Assembly: GCA_937858705.1 (NCBI GenBank)
Contig: CALLZM010000021.1
Location: 1 to 64,000, forward strand
Direction: 5' to 3'
Source: an uncultured Candidatus Saccharibacteria bacterium
GTDB taxonomy: Bacteria > Patescibacteriota > Saccharimonadia > Saccharimonadales > Saccharimonadaceae
DNA length: 64,000 nt
Shown in pieces: positions 1 to 7,085 of this stretch (the first letter of the stretch is position 1; each line of letters starts with the position of its first letter). The translations under genes and the position numbers were made by a program. Under the pieces are notes generated by a model. It was not told the origin of the DNA, searched no databases, and saw only the letters and a program-made list of their open reading frames with translations.

Positions 1-41
1 GCTCCTAAGGCATGCGTGTCTACCAATTCCACCACATCCGC
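1..41 (-). tRNA. tRNA-Leu (anticodon TAG), 5' part only
   Basis: Read on the minus strand, the sequence starts GCGGATGTGGTGGAATTGG and continues through a D-arm into CCTTAGG, which gives a TAG anticodon. The gene runs off the left edge of the window, so the long variable arm and 3' end are not visible. It shares its acceptor stem and D-arm with the complete tRNA-Leu(CAG) at 3298-3384. Confidence 0.85.
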
Positions 42-74
42 AAATCTTTTGTGATTGAATGTATCCTAGGGCGT

Positions 75-80
75 ATTATA
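75..80 (-). promoter_or_regulatory. Extended -10 box of the tRNA-Leu(TAG) gene
   Basis: On the minus strand TGCTATAAT lies 33 nt before the tRNA 5' end. This is a perfect -10 with an extended TG element. I see no convincing -35. Confidence 0.5.
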
Positions 81-149
81 GCATAACAATTCTCGTTCTT
101 TCTATATTTTTCGTATTTTCAATACCGTATCAGTTAATGATACAAGTGA

Positions 150-189
150 GCTTCGCCGCCTGTTGCCAAGAGTGAACAAGCAGCGAAGC
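150..189. other. 15-bp hairpin downstream of the 228-776 gene
   Basis: A 15-bp stem (two G-U pairs when read on the minus strand) closes a 10-nt loop. Outer arms are GCTTCGC and GCGAAGC, inner arms GCTTGTT and AACAGGC. It lies about 40 nt past the stop codon of the leftward gene at 228-776. There is no T tract on either side, so it is not a standard intrinsic terminator. It may stabilise the mRNA 3' end. Confidence 0.6.
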
Positions 190-227
190 ATGATTTTAGG
201 AGCGAATCGTGATAGCGGCAGTAATTC

Positions 228-776
228 TTACTGGATTGATTGCAGCTGGGTAAACTGTTGTTTAAACCAATTAGTTATCTCGGTACGGTATTCACTCACA
301 TCACCACACCCCTCACCATTTGGCAGAATAAATAGATAATCTTTGCCATGAAGGGTTACTTTGGCTCCCATCGTAAGGCCGGCTAATGGCAATGGTTCAT
401 CGGTGACATATCCAAGCTGGCCTTCTGGATGTGCTGCATCGGCATCGCACTTGGTAGATAAGGCCTTGGATATAATGATGTGGTCTTGCTGCATTGCTAC
501 TTGATAGGGGTTATCGGCTAGCGGTATTTCAACTCCATATTCTGTTATTTTTAGTACCGCATCATTGGTCTTTGTAGATACAGTTTCGTCTGTCTTTGAA
601 TTGATAGTATTGACAGCCTTTGGCTGCTCTGTCGTTTTATGTGCTTCAGTTAGAGTATGAGCGGTAGTTGATTGTTGCTGATTGACTGCGGCATATGTCG
701 CCCAACCTGCTATTGCCAGGAGCACTACTGCAAGAATAATAAACGGTGTGCGCATATTCGTTCTGGTTGTATTCAT
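228..776 (-). CDS. Hypothetical exported, membrane-anchored protein (182 aa)
   Basis: I do not recognise the family. The protein has a short basic N-terminus and one hydrophobic segment at about residues 9-31, consistent with a signal anchor that leaves about 150 residues outside. A Thr/Ser/Gln/Lys-rich linker (about 33-70) precedes a compact C-terminal domain with two cysteines (in CDADAAHPEG and EGCGDVSEYR) that could form a disulfide. The ATG at 776 has a good AAGGAG Shine-Dalgarno. About 75 nt upstream lies an ECF-type promoter identical in motif and spacing to the one before the truncated sigma gene, so it was probably a target of that sigma factor. Confidence 0.75.
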   Translation of the reverse strand: MNTTRTNMRTPFIILAVVLLAIAGWATYAAVNQQQSTTAHTLTEAHKTTEQPKAVNTINSKTDETVSTKTNDAVLKITEYGVEIPLADNPYQVAMQQDHIIISKALSTKCDADAAHPEGQLGYVTDEPLPLAGLTMGAKVTLHGKDYLFILPNGEGCGDVSEYRTEITNWFKQQFTQLQSIQ

Positions 777-850
777 AATTATTCTCCTTGCCTCACTTGG
801 AGGCTTATTAATTGTTGTGGCGTACAGGCCTCTCTCTTTGCCCGTACTAC

Positions 851-881
851 TATATACGAATGAAGCCGAGAAAAGGTTACA
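851..881 (-). promoter_or_regulatory. ECF-sigma-type promoter of the 228-776 gene
   Basis: On the minus strand TGTAACCTTTT (871-881) is followed by 12 nt and CGTATATA (851-858). The same 11-mer, same 12-nt spacing and same 8-mer occur at 1450-1480 before the sigma gene. An AAC-containing -35 and CGT-type -10 are characteristic of ECF sigma factors. Confidence 0.7.
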
Positions 882-892
882 AAAAAGAGTGG

Positions 893-1037
893 TTATCTTT
901 CACTCTCACAATATCCGCTTGTATCTGTGCCACAAGGAACTACACGAACGAAATCTTTACCATAGCTGCTGCTGTAGTTTTCATAGTAGGCGACGGTATT
1001 ATCCGAATTCTTGATAAATGCCAGCACCTTGCTATCA
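893..1037 (-). pseudogene. C-terminal remnant of an unknown secreted protein
   Basis: Directly after the sigma stop, in the +1 frame, an open stretch of 48 codons reads NDSKVLAFIKNSDNTVAYYE and continues with a Tyr/Ser-rich run and two cysteines to a TAA at 893-895. It has no start codon or ribosome binding site of its own. The composition resembles the tail of a small exported protein such as its neighbour at 228-776. I infer that a deletion joined the sigma gene to the 3' end of another gene. Confidence 0.45.
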
Positions 1038-1445
1038 TTACAAACCGATGACCACCTGATAGCGCGGCCTAAGTTCGGCTACGGCGCGGTAGAGTTCGGC
1101 ATACTCGGCACTTGTCTGTGGGCTGATGCCTTCGCCGACGATCCGTGCGGTCAGCTCATCGGTCAGCGGTGTCTGGTGCTTGGCATGGCGTAAGTGGTCG
1201 AGCGCGGTATTGGTAACGATACGAAACAGCCATGTGCTGAGTTTTTTCGTGGGGTCAAAGGTATGAAGCTTGTCATACGCCTTGATAAACGCCACTTGGT
1301 TGATATCTTCTGCTTCGTCTTCGTCGCGCACCAACCGATAGGCATGACGGTATAGTGCATCTTTGTATCGCTCGATAATCTCGCCATAACACGCCGTTTC
1401 ACCTGCGAGTACTCGGCTCACTATTTCCGTCTCATCTGCTAGCAT
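1038..1445 (-). CDS. ECF sigma factor lacking region 4 (truncated, 135 aa)
   Basis: This is an ECF (group 4) sigma-70 relative. Region 2 is complete: DALYRHAYRLVRDEDEAED matches the core-binding and -10 recognition helices, and STWLFRIVTNTALDHLR ends the domain. A linker follows, but the frame stops right after RPRYQVVIGL, where region 4, the -35-binding helix-turn-helix, should begin. ECF sigmas are normally about 160-190 aa. Without region 4 the product should not recognise a -35 by itself. The start ATG is 4 nt after an ECF-type -10, so the mRNA would be leaderless or nearly so and self-activated. It is most likely a decaying gene. Confidence 0.75.
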   Translation of the reverse strand: MLADETEIVSRVLAGETACYGEIIERYKDALYRHAYRLVRDEDEAEDINQVAFIKAYDKLHTFDPTKKLSTWLFRIVTNTALDHLRHAKHQTPLTDELTARIVGEGISPQTSAEYAELYRAVAELRPRYQVVIGL

Positions 1446-1449
1446 ACTT

Positions 1450-1480
1450 TATATACGCTCCCATCCAACAAAAGGTTACA
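1450..1480 (-). promoter_or_regulatory. ECF-sigma-type promoter of the sigma gene
   Basis: TGTAACCTTTT (1470-1480), 12 nt, CGTATATA (1450-1457) on the minus strand. It is identical to the motif at 851-881, which suggests autoregulation plus control of the neighbouring exported protein. Confidence 0.7.
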
Positions 1481-1556
1481 ATTTGTACTAGATAAAATGA
1501 TACCATAAGCAAATTTCTTGTGGTATCATAGAAGAAAAGAGAGGGAAGATGTTTCG

Positions 1557-3161
1557 ATGAGTAAAGTTGCAAAATATTTACAGGGCCACATTCTAGGAGA
1601 AATCACTACAAGGGAAGATGTTCGACAGAGCGCGTCATTTGATCATGGTGTGCTCACGAAAACACCAGAAATGGTAGCATATCCAAAAGCGACAGGTGAT
1701 ATCCGTAAAATTGCACGGTTTGCGTGGCAATTGGCAGAAAAAGGCCACACCCTACAAATTCACCCAGCTGGTACCGGTCTTTCAAGCACCGGTGCGTCAC
1801 TCGGTAAAGGCCTCAAGATTCTACTCTCCAAGCATATGAATAAGGTACTTGAATTCGATGCCAAACAAAAGCTTGTTCGCTTACAACCAGGTGCCTCTGT
1901 CGACTCTTTGCAGAGTGCACTTCGTCTTCATGGTCTGGCGCTTCCAACCTTATTGGGTCAAACTGGCACGATAGGCGGTGCGGTGGCAGATGATGTCGGT
2001 GGTATTTTTGCTGGTAAATATGGCACTGTGCGTCAATGGGTGGCGCAGCTCGAAGTGGTGCTCGATAATGGCGAAGTTATTCAAACTGAGCGAATTAGTA
2101 AATATGAGTTAAGTAAACGAAAAGGCATTCAAGGACGGATCGGGGATATTTATCGGGGTATCGATATTATCTTAGAAGAACATGCCGATTATATCCGTAA
2201 AATGCCGCCCGAGACGGTGCTCGACAGGAGCGGCTATCCTGGCATATTTGATGTAAAGCGAAAAGGTGGATCATTTGACCTCACGCCACTATTGGTGGGA
2301 AGTCAAGGAACGCTGGGCGTGGTGAGCGAAATGATATTAAAGACTGATTTTGTGCCCAAAGAATATACTATGGCTGCGCTGGCTTTTAGCAGCGAAGATG
2401 AAGCGCACGATGCTATCGATGTGTTGCGATCTACAAATCCAGGATTCTTGGAGTATTATGACGGATCGCTTTTCGCAAAAGCCCTGGAGCAAGGCAAGAC
2501 ATACGCTTGGCTGGGCGATAGTAAAAAAGTGGCAGCAGTGACGGTGATTGGATTTGATGATTTTAGTGAAAAGTCCAGAGAGCGAAAGCTTAAAAAAGTA
2601 CTAAAATCTCTCGAAAAAATGAAATGTGCATCTGTCACAAACCTAAAAAGTGAAGAAACACTACAACTACAGGCATTGCTTGATATTGTAAACTATACTG
2701 CGCTTCCAACTGATCAGGGAGATCTTTTCGGTAGCGAACTTATCAGTAATTTTTATATTCCACCAGTTAGTTTTAGTGAATTTACCAGAGAGCTTAAAGC
2801 ATTGAGTGAGTCCTTGCATACGGAACTACCGCTCTATGGTTCGCCTCTCTCTAATGTATACGCTATTCGCCCACAACTATCTATGAAAAAGGTAAGCGAC
2901 AAGCAGAAGATATTCAAAATTATCGACAGAGTCAATGCGCTTATCATGCAGCTGCGAGGAGAATTAGTGGCGGCTGGTGGCGAGGGCAGATTGTTGTCTC
3001 GATTCGCTCGCGCAAACTGGGATGATGAGTATACGCAAATCGTAGAAAAGATCAAAAATGTATTTGATCCGCACGGCATATTTAACCCCGAAGTGAAATC
3101 AACGGTCGAACTAAAAGAATTAGTCGCCGAACTTCGCAAAGACAATTCTATCGGCATGTGA
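1557..3161 (+). CDS. FAD-linked oxidase / GlcD-like dehydrogenase
   Basis: 534 aa. An N-terminal FAD-binding domain of the VAO/PCMH type (about residues 45-235) is shown by HPAGTGLSSTGASLG and GQTGTIGGAVADDVGG. A C-terminal FAD-oxidase domain ends in the typical FDPHGIFNPEVK. Relatives oxidise 2-hydroxy acids such as lactate or glycolate and pass electrons to a membrane acceptor. The substrate cannot be read from the sequence, and no Fe-S partner subunit lies alongside. An upstream TTG at 1518 also opens the frame, but the ATG at 1557 is preceded by GAGGGA at a suitable distance. It is a single-gene unit ending just before the tRNA-Leu region. Confidence 0.85.
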   Translation: MSKVAKYLQGHILGEITTREDVRQSASFDHGVLTKTPEMVAYPKATGDIRKIARFAWQLAEKGHTLQIHPAGTGLSSTGASLGKGLKILLSKHMNKVLEFDAKQKLVRLQPGASVDSLQSALRLHGLALPTLLGQTGTIGGAVADDVGGIFAGKYGTVRQWVAQLEVVLDNGEVIQTERISKYELSKRKGIQGRIGDIYRGIDIILEEHADYIRKMPPETVLDRSGYPGIFDVKRKGGSFDLTPLLVGSQGTLGVVSEMILKTDFVPKEYTMAALAFSSEDEAHDAIDVLRSTNPGFLEYYDGSLFAKALEQGKTYAWLGDSKKVAAVTVIGFDDFSEKSRERKLKKVLKSLEKMKCASVTNLKSEETLQLQALLDIVNYTALPTDQGDLFGSELISNFYIPPVSFSEFTRELKALSESLHTELPLYGSPLSNVYAIRPQLSMKKVSDKQKIFKIIDRVNALIMQLRGELVAAGGEGRLLSRFARANWDDEYTQIVEKIKNVFDPHGIFNPEVKSTVELKELVAELRKDNSIGM

Positions 3162-3187
3162 TAGAATAGACATGTAACCTGTAAGGT

Positions 3188-3246
3188 GTATATGCGGATG
3201 TGGCGGCTGCGTGAAACGCAAATCAATCGTAGACGCGGCGCGCTAA
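3188..3246 (+). pseudogene. Broken 5' copy of tRNA-Leu
   Basis: The 19-mer at 3188-3206 (GTATATGCGGATGTGGCGG) is repeated exactly at 3292-3310, where it starts the intact tRNA-Leu. GTAGACGCG and a GCTA stretch follow in both copies, but here the D-arm is replaced by about 20 unrelated bases and no anticodon arm follows. It looks like a duplicated and disrupted tRNA 5' half. Confidence 0.55.
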
Positions 3247-3297
3247 CTGTCCTCGAAAGACACTAAACTTACGGATACAATACTTACTCTAGTATAT

Positions 3298-3384
3298 GCG
3301 GATGTGGCGGAATTGGTAGACGCGCTAGCTTCAGGTGCTAGTGCCAGCAATGGCGTGAAGGTTCAAGTCCTTTTATCCGCACCA
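3298..3384 (+). tRNA. tRNA-Leu (anticodon CAG)
   Basis: A complete class II tRNA with acceptor GCGGATG paired to TATCCGC, anticodon stem CTAGC/GCTAG with loop TTCAGGT, a long variable arm, a T-arm with GTTCAAGT and an encoded CCA. Its last 22 bases are also the end of the leftward recombinase gene, so this tRNA 3' end is the likely attachment site of the adjoining island. Confidence 0.95.
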
Positions 3385-4967
3385 GAATTGATAACTCTAC
3401 TTTTCAGTAGTGTCGCAAAGGGCTCTTTCCAGAGGTAGGAAGGGGCTCTTTCGTTATCTAAATGAATGTTCAAAAATAATTTCCTTGCAATGATGTCTTT
3501 TTCTACTGGAGTACCTGCTCTCATCTTGTCAGCGATAGAATTTGTTAAGTTCAAAAACTCTTCTTTAGATAGCTTAATTGCATTAGAATTGTTTAATTTA
3601 TTGGTTATTTTCTCGATCCCTTCCTCTATGTCTACTCTCGATCCTTGTAGATTTTCTAGATCTTTATTTAGCGTACTCAGTACTGAAGCAGGAGCGTCTT
3701 TCTGATCAACTAAGCTAGCATACTGCCTAGACTTGCTCTCTATATTAGCCTTGTAATGCTTTAGCTCACCCTCTAGGCTACGCCTTCTTGTACGAAGTTC
3801 TAATATCTTCTCTTCGGTATATTCATCTATCTTCTTGCTGTATTGAAGGAATTCTTTGTCTGTGAATTTTAGTCGGTCCAGTTTTTCGTATAAATCATCA
3901 AAGATATATCTAGCTCTGACGCTTTTTACTTTTCTTGTGCACATTTTGTTGTCGCACCTGTATGTTAGCTTGTGAGTTCCATCGCCTGATCTATTTTTTC
4001 CGACTCGCATAGGATCTGAGCTATTACAAACACCGCAATAAACAAGCCCCCTAAGAGGGTAGAAAGTCTTCTTTTGACTATATATAGGGACTTTTGATCT
4101 ACTACGCCCCAGCACTTGGACTGCATCATACATCTCTTCGCTGATCATTGGTACGAAGTTCGTAATCTCATTCAAGTCCACTTCTTGATCGTTTTGTAGC
4201 AATATCCCGAAATAGAAAGGGTCGCTAAATATATTTGAAGCAATTTGCTTAGAGATCGTGATTTTACGGATCTTCTTATTCTTACGACTAATCTTTGTCA
4301 TTCGGTGAACATTATTCTTTTTCCAGAAGTCTACAATCTCATTCTGAGTTATTCCCTCAGCTCTCATTTGCCAACCCTGTTTTATAAGATCAAAATTCTC
4401 TGGACTTGGCTCGTAATGATGAGTAACCTCATTCCTGACATAACCCCACTTATATGCGGATGACTTACCTTGTTCAAAGTTAGTTCCTACTCCTCTTGTG
4501 ATACTCTCGCTAAGATGTTCGGAGTATTGCTTAGACATTGCAAATAATATGTTCAGGAGTAATTTACCGCTAGCGTCATTTGTAAAGTGTAGAGTAGGAA
4601 ACTTTAGGTCCTTGATAACTTTACTATCCAGCATATCTACTATCATTCCACCCTCAAGTGAATTTCTAGCTAGCCTATCAGGGTGATAGGACAATATTCC
4701 ATCATATTTACCTGCACTTACTGCCTCTAACATCTTGCTAAACAGGGGTCGGTTTCCAGACTTTTTAGCAGATTTGGCCTCTTTAATCGTGCTAATAATC
4801 TGCAGGCCTTCTCGTTCTGCATACTCCTCGCAGTATTTGATTTGGTCTGGAATAGATTTTTCTTGTGCACCTTCGCCCTCTGAGGACTTACGGACATACA
4901 TCACATATCTATAAGGCCTCTGGGGGTCTTCGGTAGGTGTATAAATTCGCCGTAGCTTTTTACCCAT
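3363..4967 (-). CDS. Large serine recombinase (integrase)
   Basis: 534 aa. The N-terminal resolvase domain contains YVMYVRKSS, with the likely nucleophile Ser28, and the conserved YHPDRLARN. A recombinase domain (about 190-300) and a zinc ribbon (CGVCNSSDPM and CDNKMCTRK, four cysteines) follow, then a long coiled coil (about 390-480). This is the usual layout of large serine integrases that insert and excise phages or conjugative elements without host factors. The TGA stop lies at 3363-3365 inside the tRNA-Leu gene, and the last residues GADKRT are encoded by tRNA antisense. A 43-aa ORF precedes it by 20 nt. All key residues are present, so it is probably functional. Confidence 0.9.
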   Translation of the reverse strand: MGKKLRRIYTPTEDPQRPYRYVMYVRKSSEGEGAQEKSIPDQIKYCEEYAEREGLQIISTIKEAKSAKKSGNRPLFSKMLEAVSAGKYDGILSYHPDRLARNSLEGGMIVDMLDSKVIKDLKFPTLHFTNDASGKLLLNILFAMSKQYSEHLSESITRGVGTNFEQGKSSAYKWGYVRNEVTHHYEPSPENFDLIKQGWQMRAEGITQNEIVDFWKKNNVHRMTKISRKNKKIRKITISKQIASNIFSDPFYFGILLQNDQEVDLNEITNFVPMISEEMYDAVQVLGRSRSKVPIYSQKKTFYPLRGLVYCGVCNSSDPMRVGKNRSGDGTHKLTYRCDNKMCTRKVKSVRARYIFDDLYEKLDRLKFTDKEFLQYSKKIDEYTEEKILELRTRRRSLEGELKHYKANIESKSRQYASLVDQKDAPASVLSTLNKDLENLQGSRVDIEEGIEKITNKLNNSNAIKLSKEEFLNLTNSIADKMRAGTPVEKDIIARKLFLNIHLDNERAPSYLWKEPFATLLKSRVINSGADKRT

Positions 4968-4987
4968 ACTTTTCGTTTTATGTAAGT

Positions 4988-5119
4988 CTAGAATTCTACA
5001 GGGTTACCTTCATTATCTAGCATATGACTTTCATTTTGCTTAATCACTGACGGGCTTACCTCTATAGTGCTGAGTATCTCAACCAGCTCAATTAGATCTT
5101 CTCCTATGGTCTCTTGCAT
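4988..5119 (-). CDS. Small acidic ORF (43 aa) upstream of the recombinase
   Basis: The reading begins MQETIGEDLIELVEILSTIE and ends GNPVEF. It is strongly acidic and probably helical, with no known domain. It ends 20 nt before the recombinase start on the same strand, so the two would be co-transcribed. No clear Shine-Dalgarno is visible. Serine integrases often work with a small recombination directionality factor encoded nearby, but assigning that role here is a guess. It may also be chance. Confidence 0.4.
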   Translation of the reverse strand: MQETIGEDLIELVEILSTIEVSPSVIKQNESHMLDNEGNPVEF

Positions 5120-5125
5120 AGTAAA

Positions 5126-5146
5126 TTACGCTTTCAATTTGCGTAA
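5126..5146. promoter_or_regulatory. Palindrome upstream of the small ORF and recombinase
   Basis: TTACGC, 9 nt, GCGTAA forms a perfect 6-bp inverted repeat just upstream of the ATG at 5119. The position suits an operator controlling the recombinase transcript. It differs from the palindrome in the MerR-like gene's own promoter. Confidence 0.4.
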
Positions 5147-5196
5147 CTATCCAAGTACCTCTTGATCTAATTACTGGTTAGAATAAATGATTTATA

Positions 5197-5238
5197 TTAG
5201 CGGTCAACTTGCCGTTTCTGGCTACTGGCCACCGCTAA
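5197..5238 (-). other. Inverted repeat at the 3' end of the MerR-like gene
   Basis: TTAGCGGT (5197-5204) and ACCGCTAA (5231-5238) pair across 26 nt and include the stop codon of the regulator gene. No T run follows, so it is at best a weak terminator or an mRNA 3' stabiliser. Confidence 0.35.
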
Positions 5239-6122
5239 TTTGTTTCAAGTTTCTCAGTGTAGTTCTTTTTTAGACTCACCACCTTCCTATCCTTGAGGGA
5301 TACGGTTAGATCACAATAGCCCTCATCAACCAGAGAGCTTAGGCTTTGAACGATTTCATTATCAACTGACATATTGCCACTATAACCTAGCAGTATAGAA
5401 TTATCTTTTAGTCGCCTGAGCGTAATACTTTTTCCTTCGCCGTGCTCTAGGTTTTTAGTAGCTTCAAGTAGCTTTTTCTCGTATTTCTTAAGCCCACCAC
5501 TAGTAGGATTTGATCTATTGATTGGTAGGGAGTACTGAATCATAGGCTTAGGTTTACCAATAAGGCCCAGTGCGTAGCTTGTAAAGACGGATAGCTTTAG
5601 CTGTATCTCTCCATTGTCTCGGCGTGGTATAACATCTGGTAAAAATGACTCATCTTCATAAAGCCCTAAAAAGGTAGGGTCAAGCATAGCGCAGAACCCA
5701 TTAGGCTTAAATATCATAATAACTTCGTGTCCTGCCAGTATCGCAAACAATGCATAAAGTGAATATTCTTCATATAGCTCTTTGAAGTTTTTTAACACAT
5801 CAGACTTGAGTCCATACCTTCGCAGTTCTAGTAATACGGATATATAAACATACTCTGACAGTCCTAGCTTCCTCCAACCTACGCCTTTTTGATCCCTGGC
5901 ATCATTTATAAGCCCTGTAGCCTCAAGGTAGTTAATAGTGCGGTATTTCTTACCTAGATCCGACACCCTAAAAAGGGGCTCATTTAGAAAGGTGTCTATT
6001 TTATCCTTTGTTTTTTTGTTCGTGTGCTTGATACCAGATTTTACAATGCTGGACATACCGAAAAAGCTCTTCGTGTCTTCGGTTATCTTTGGTAATAGTA
6101 GGCTATCTAGAACACCTTGCAT
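5235..6122 (-). CDS. MerR-like DNA-binding regulator of the island
   Basis: 295 aa. Residues about 50-120 look like a MerR-type winged helix: the stretch LFRVSDLGKKYRTINYLEATGLIN is followed by GWRKLGLSEYVYISVLLELR, matching helix-turn-helix, wing and second-helix spacing. The C-terminal 170 residues are unfamiliar and may sense a ligand or partner. The ATG lies 7 nt after a TATAAT -10, so the mRNA is probably leaderless. A 7-bp palindrome sits across the spacer and -10 of this promoter, which suggests autoregulation. It probably controls excision or the rightward operon. The DNA-binding call is moderately firm, the targets are inferred. Confidence 0.6.
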   Translation of the reverse strand: MQGVLDSLLLPKITEDTKSFFGMSSIVKSGIKHTNKKTKDKIDTFLNEPLFRVSDLGKKYRTINYLEATGLINDARDQKGVGWRKLGLSEYVYISVLLELRRYGLKSDVLKNFKELYEEYSLYALFAILAGHEVIMIFKPNGFCAMLDPTFLGLYEDESFLPDVIPRRDNGEIQLKLSVFTSYALGLIGKPKPMIQYSLPINRSNPTSGGLKKYEKKLLEATKNLEHGEGKSITLRRLKDNSILLGYSGNMSVDNEIVQSLSSLVDEGYCDLTVSLKDRKVVSLKKNYTEKLETN

Positions 6123-6129
6123 ATTATTT

Positions 6130-6159
6130 ATTATACATCGTTGTATAAAAATAAGACAA
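6130..6159 (-). promoter_or_regulatory. Promoter and palindromic operator of the MerR-like gene
   Basis: On the minus strand TTGTCT (6154-6159), 18 nt, TATAAT (6130-6135). The inverted repeat TTATACA-TCGT-TGTATAA at 6131-6148 overlaps the -10 and the spacer, the classic place for a MerR-family operator. Confidence 0.55.
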
Positions 6160-6197
6160 TAGTATTATTTGATATTACATAACATCATTATTAATGC

Positions 6198-6362
6198 TAC
6201 AATAAGAACTGTCCTAAGCTTCACATTTGAGTAATGCAACTCTTTTTGTGTTTGCACGATAAAGACCTGAAAAGGGCATCGTGTGAAACAAATGGGCTTT
6301 ATCGCTCAAATGTGGATAAAAAGGCTTAGAACACCTACACGGTGTCCTTTTTATTTGGACAC
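6198..6362 (+). ncRNA. Structured leader or small RNA with terminator/anti-terminator
   Basis: A TACAAT -10 at 6198-6203 predicts transcription from about 6210. Pairings: CTAAGC 6214-6219 with GCTTAG 6324-6329; CACATTTGAG 6222-6231 with CTCAAATGTG 6305-6314; CGATAAAG 6257-6264 with CTTTATCG 6297-6304. A competing helix is CACGAT 6255-6260 with ATCGTG 6278-6283. An intrinsic terminator follows: ACACC 6331-6335, GGTGT 6341-6345, then CTTTTTATTT. GTGTCC 6342-6347 can instead pair with GGACAC 6357-6362 and break it. The island operon starts 15 nt later. It may be a riboswitch-like leader or a free small RNA. I do not recognise the family. Confidence 0.6.
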
Positions 6363-6376
6363 AGAAAGAGCAAGAA

Positions 6377-7075
6377 ATGGCAAAGCATTATCAGATAAGA
6401 CATCCATTTACGATTGACATTGGTGCTGCTGGGCTAGTGAGCACTTCAAAGCACAACTCAATACTTAAAGAGCGTTATGGCGTAGAAGATTGGCAGGATT
6501 TGCCTGACTCAGAGAAGAGTGCGTTTAAGGCTAAAGCGAGAAATCTAAGTCTTACCGTCAAGTATATCCCTGCTGGCAATCAAGACATCTTCTTTACCAA
6601 AAATTGGCACAATGAAACAGACCTTACCTACCTAGCTGGAATGCGTACACAGCCCTTATATACCAGGTCTCTCGTAGGAGATTCTTTTGACATTGGTTTT
6701 GGTGAGGGTAGTCATACATATTATACAGTTGATTTCCACCAAGATTGTTGCGACGATAAAGGTAAAATAATGAATATCCCTAAGGATTCCTGGAGAAAGA
6801 CTGCTGACTCAAGAAATAACTTATCCGCCTATAACTTTTTGAGAATAGCCATCATTAAGGATACGGGTCCAAAGAGTTATGAGTGGTACGAAGAGCATAG
6901 GTTAGAAATACTTAACGAGGTTCTTATTCCCATAATGGTAGATGTTGACACTCAAAGACAGATACTACAAGTGAATTATGGCAATGATTTTGAGGAGCCC
7001 AAATGGAGTGAATATGCCGATATTAACACTTGGGACTTTACCATTTATAATGATTTACATATAACGATCAAATAA
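6377..7075 (+). CDS. Hypothetical island protein (232 aa)
   Basis: I do not recognise the family. The protein is soluble, rich in aromatic and charged residues, and has no signal peptide or membrane segment. Paired cysteines occur in DFHQDCCDDKG. It is the first gene of the rightward island operon, behind the structured leader, with an AAAGAGCAAG sequence before the ATG. Ten nt separate it from the FtsK-gamma gene. Codon use (AGA/AGG Arg) is unlike the ribosomal genes of this window. Confidence 0.7.
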   Translation: MAKHYQIRHPFTIDIGAAGLVSTSKHNSILKERYGVEDWQDLPDSEKSAFKAKARNLSLTVKYIPAGNQDIFFTKNWHNETDLTYLAGMRTQPLYTRSLVGDSFDIGFGEGSHTYYTVDFHQDCCDDKGKIMNIPKDSWRKTADSRNNLSAYNFLRIAIIKDTGPKSYEWYEEHRLEILNEVLIPIMVDVDTQRQILQVNYGNDFEEPKWSEYADINTWDFTIYNDLHITIK

Positions 7076-7085
7076 AATTAGTATT

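Noticed and set aside
3171-3195. A third ECF-like motif (TGTAACCTG ... GTATATG)
   Set aside because: The spacing and the -10 differ from the two matching sites, and it reads into the tRNA fragment.
6198-6376. Retron (inverted repeats around a small RNA)
   Set aside because: No reverse transcriptase gene lies in or near the island; the next gene has no YxDD motif.
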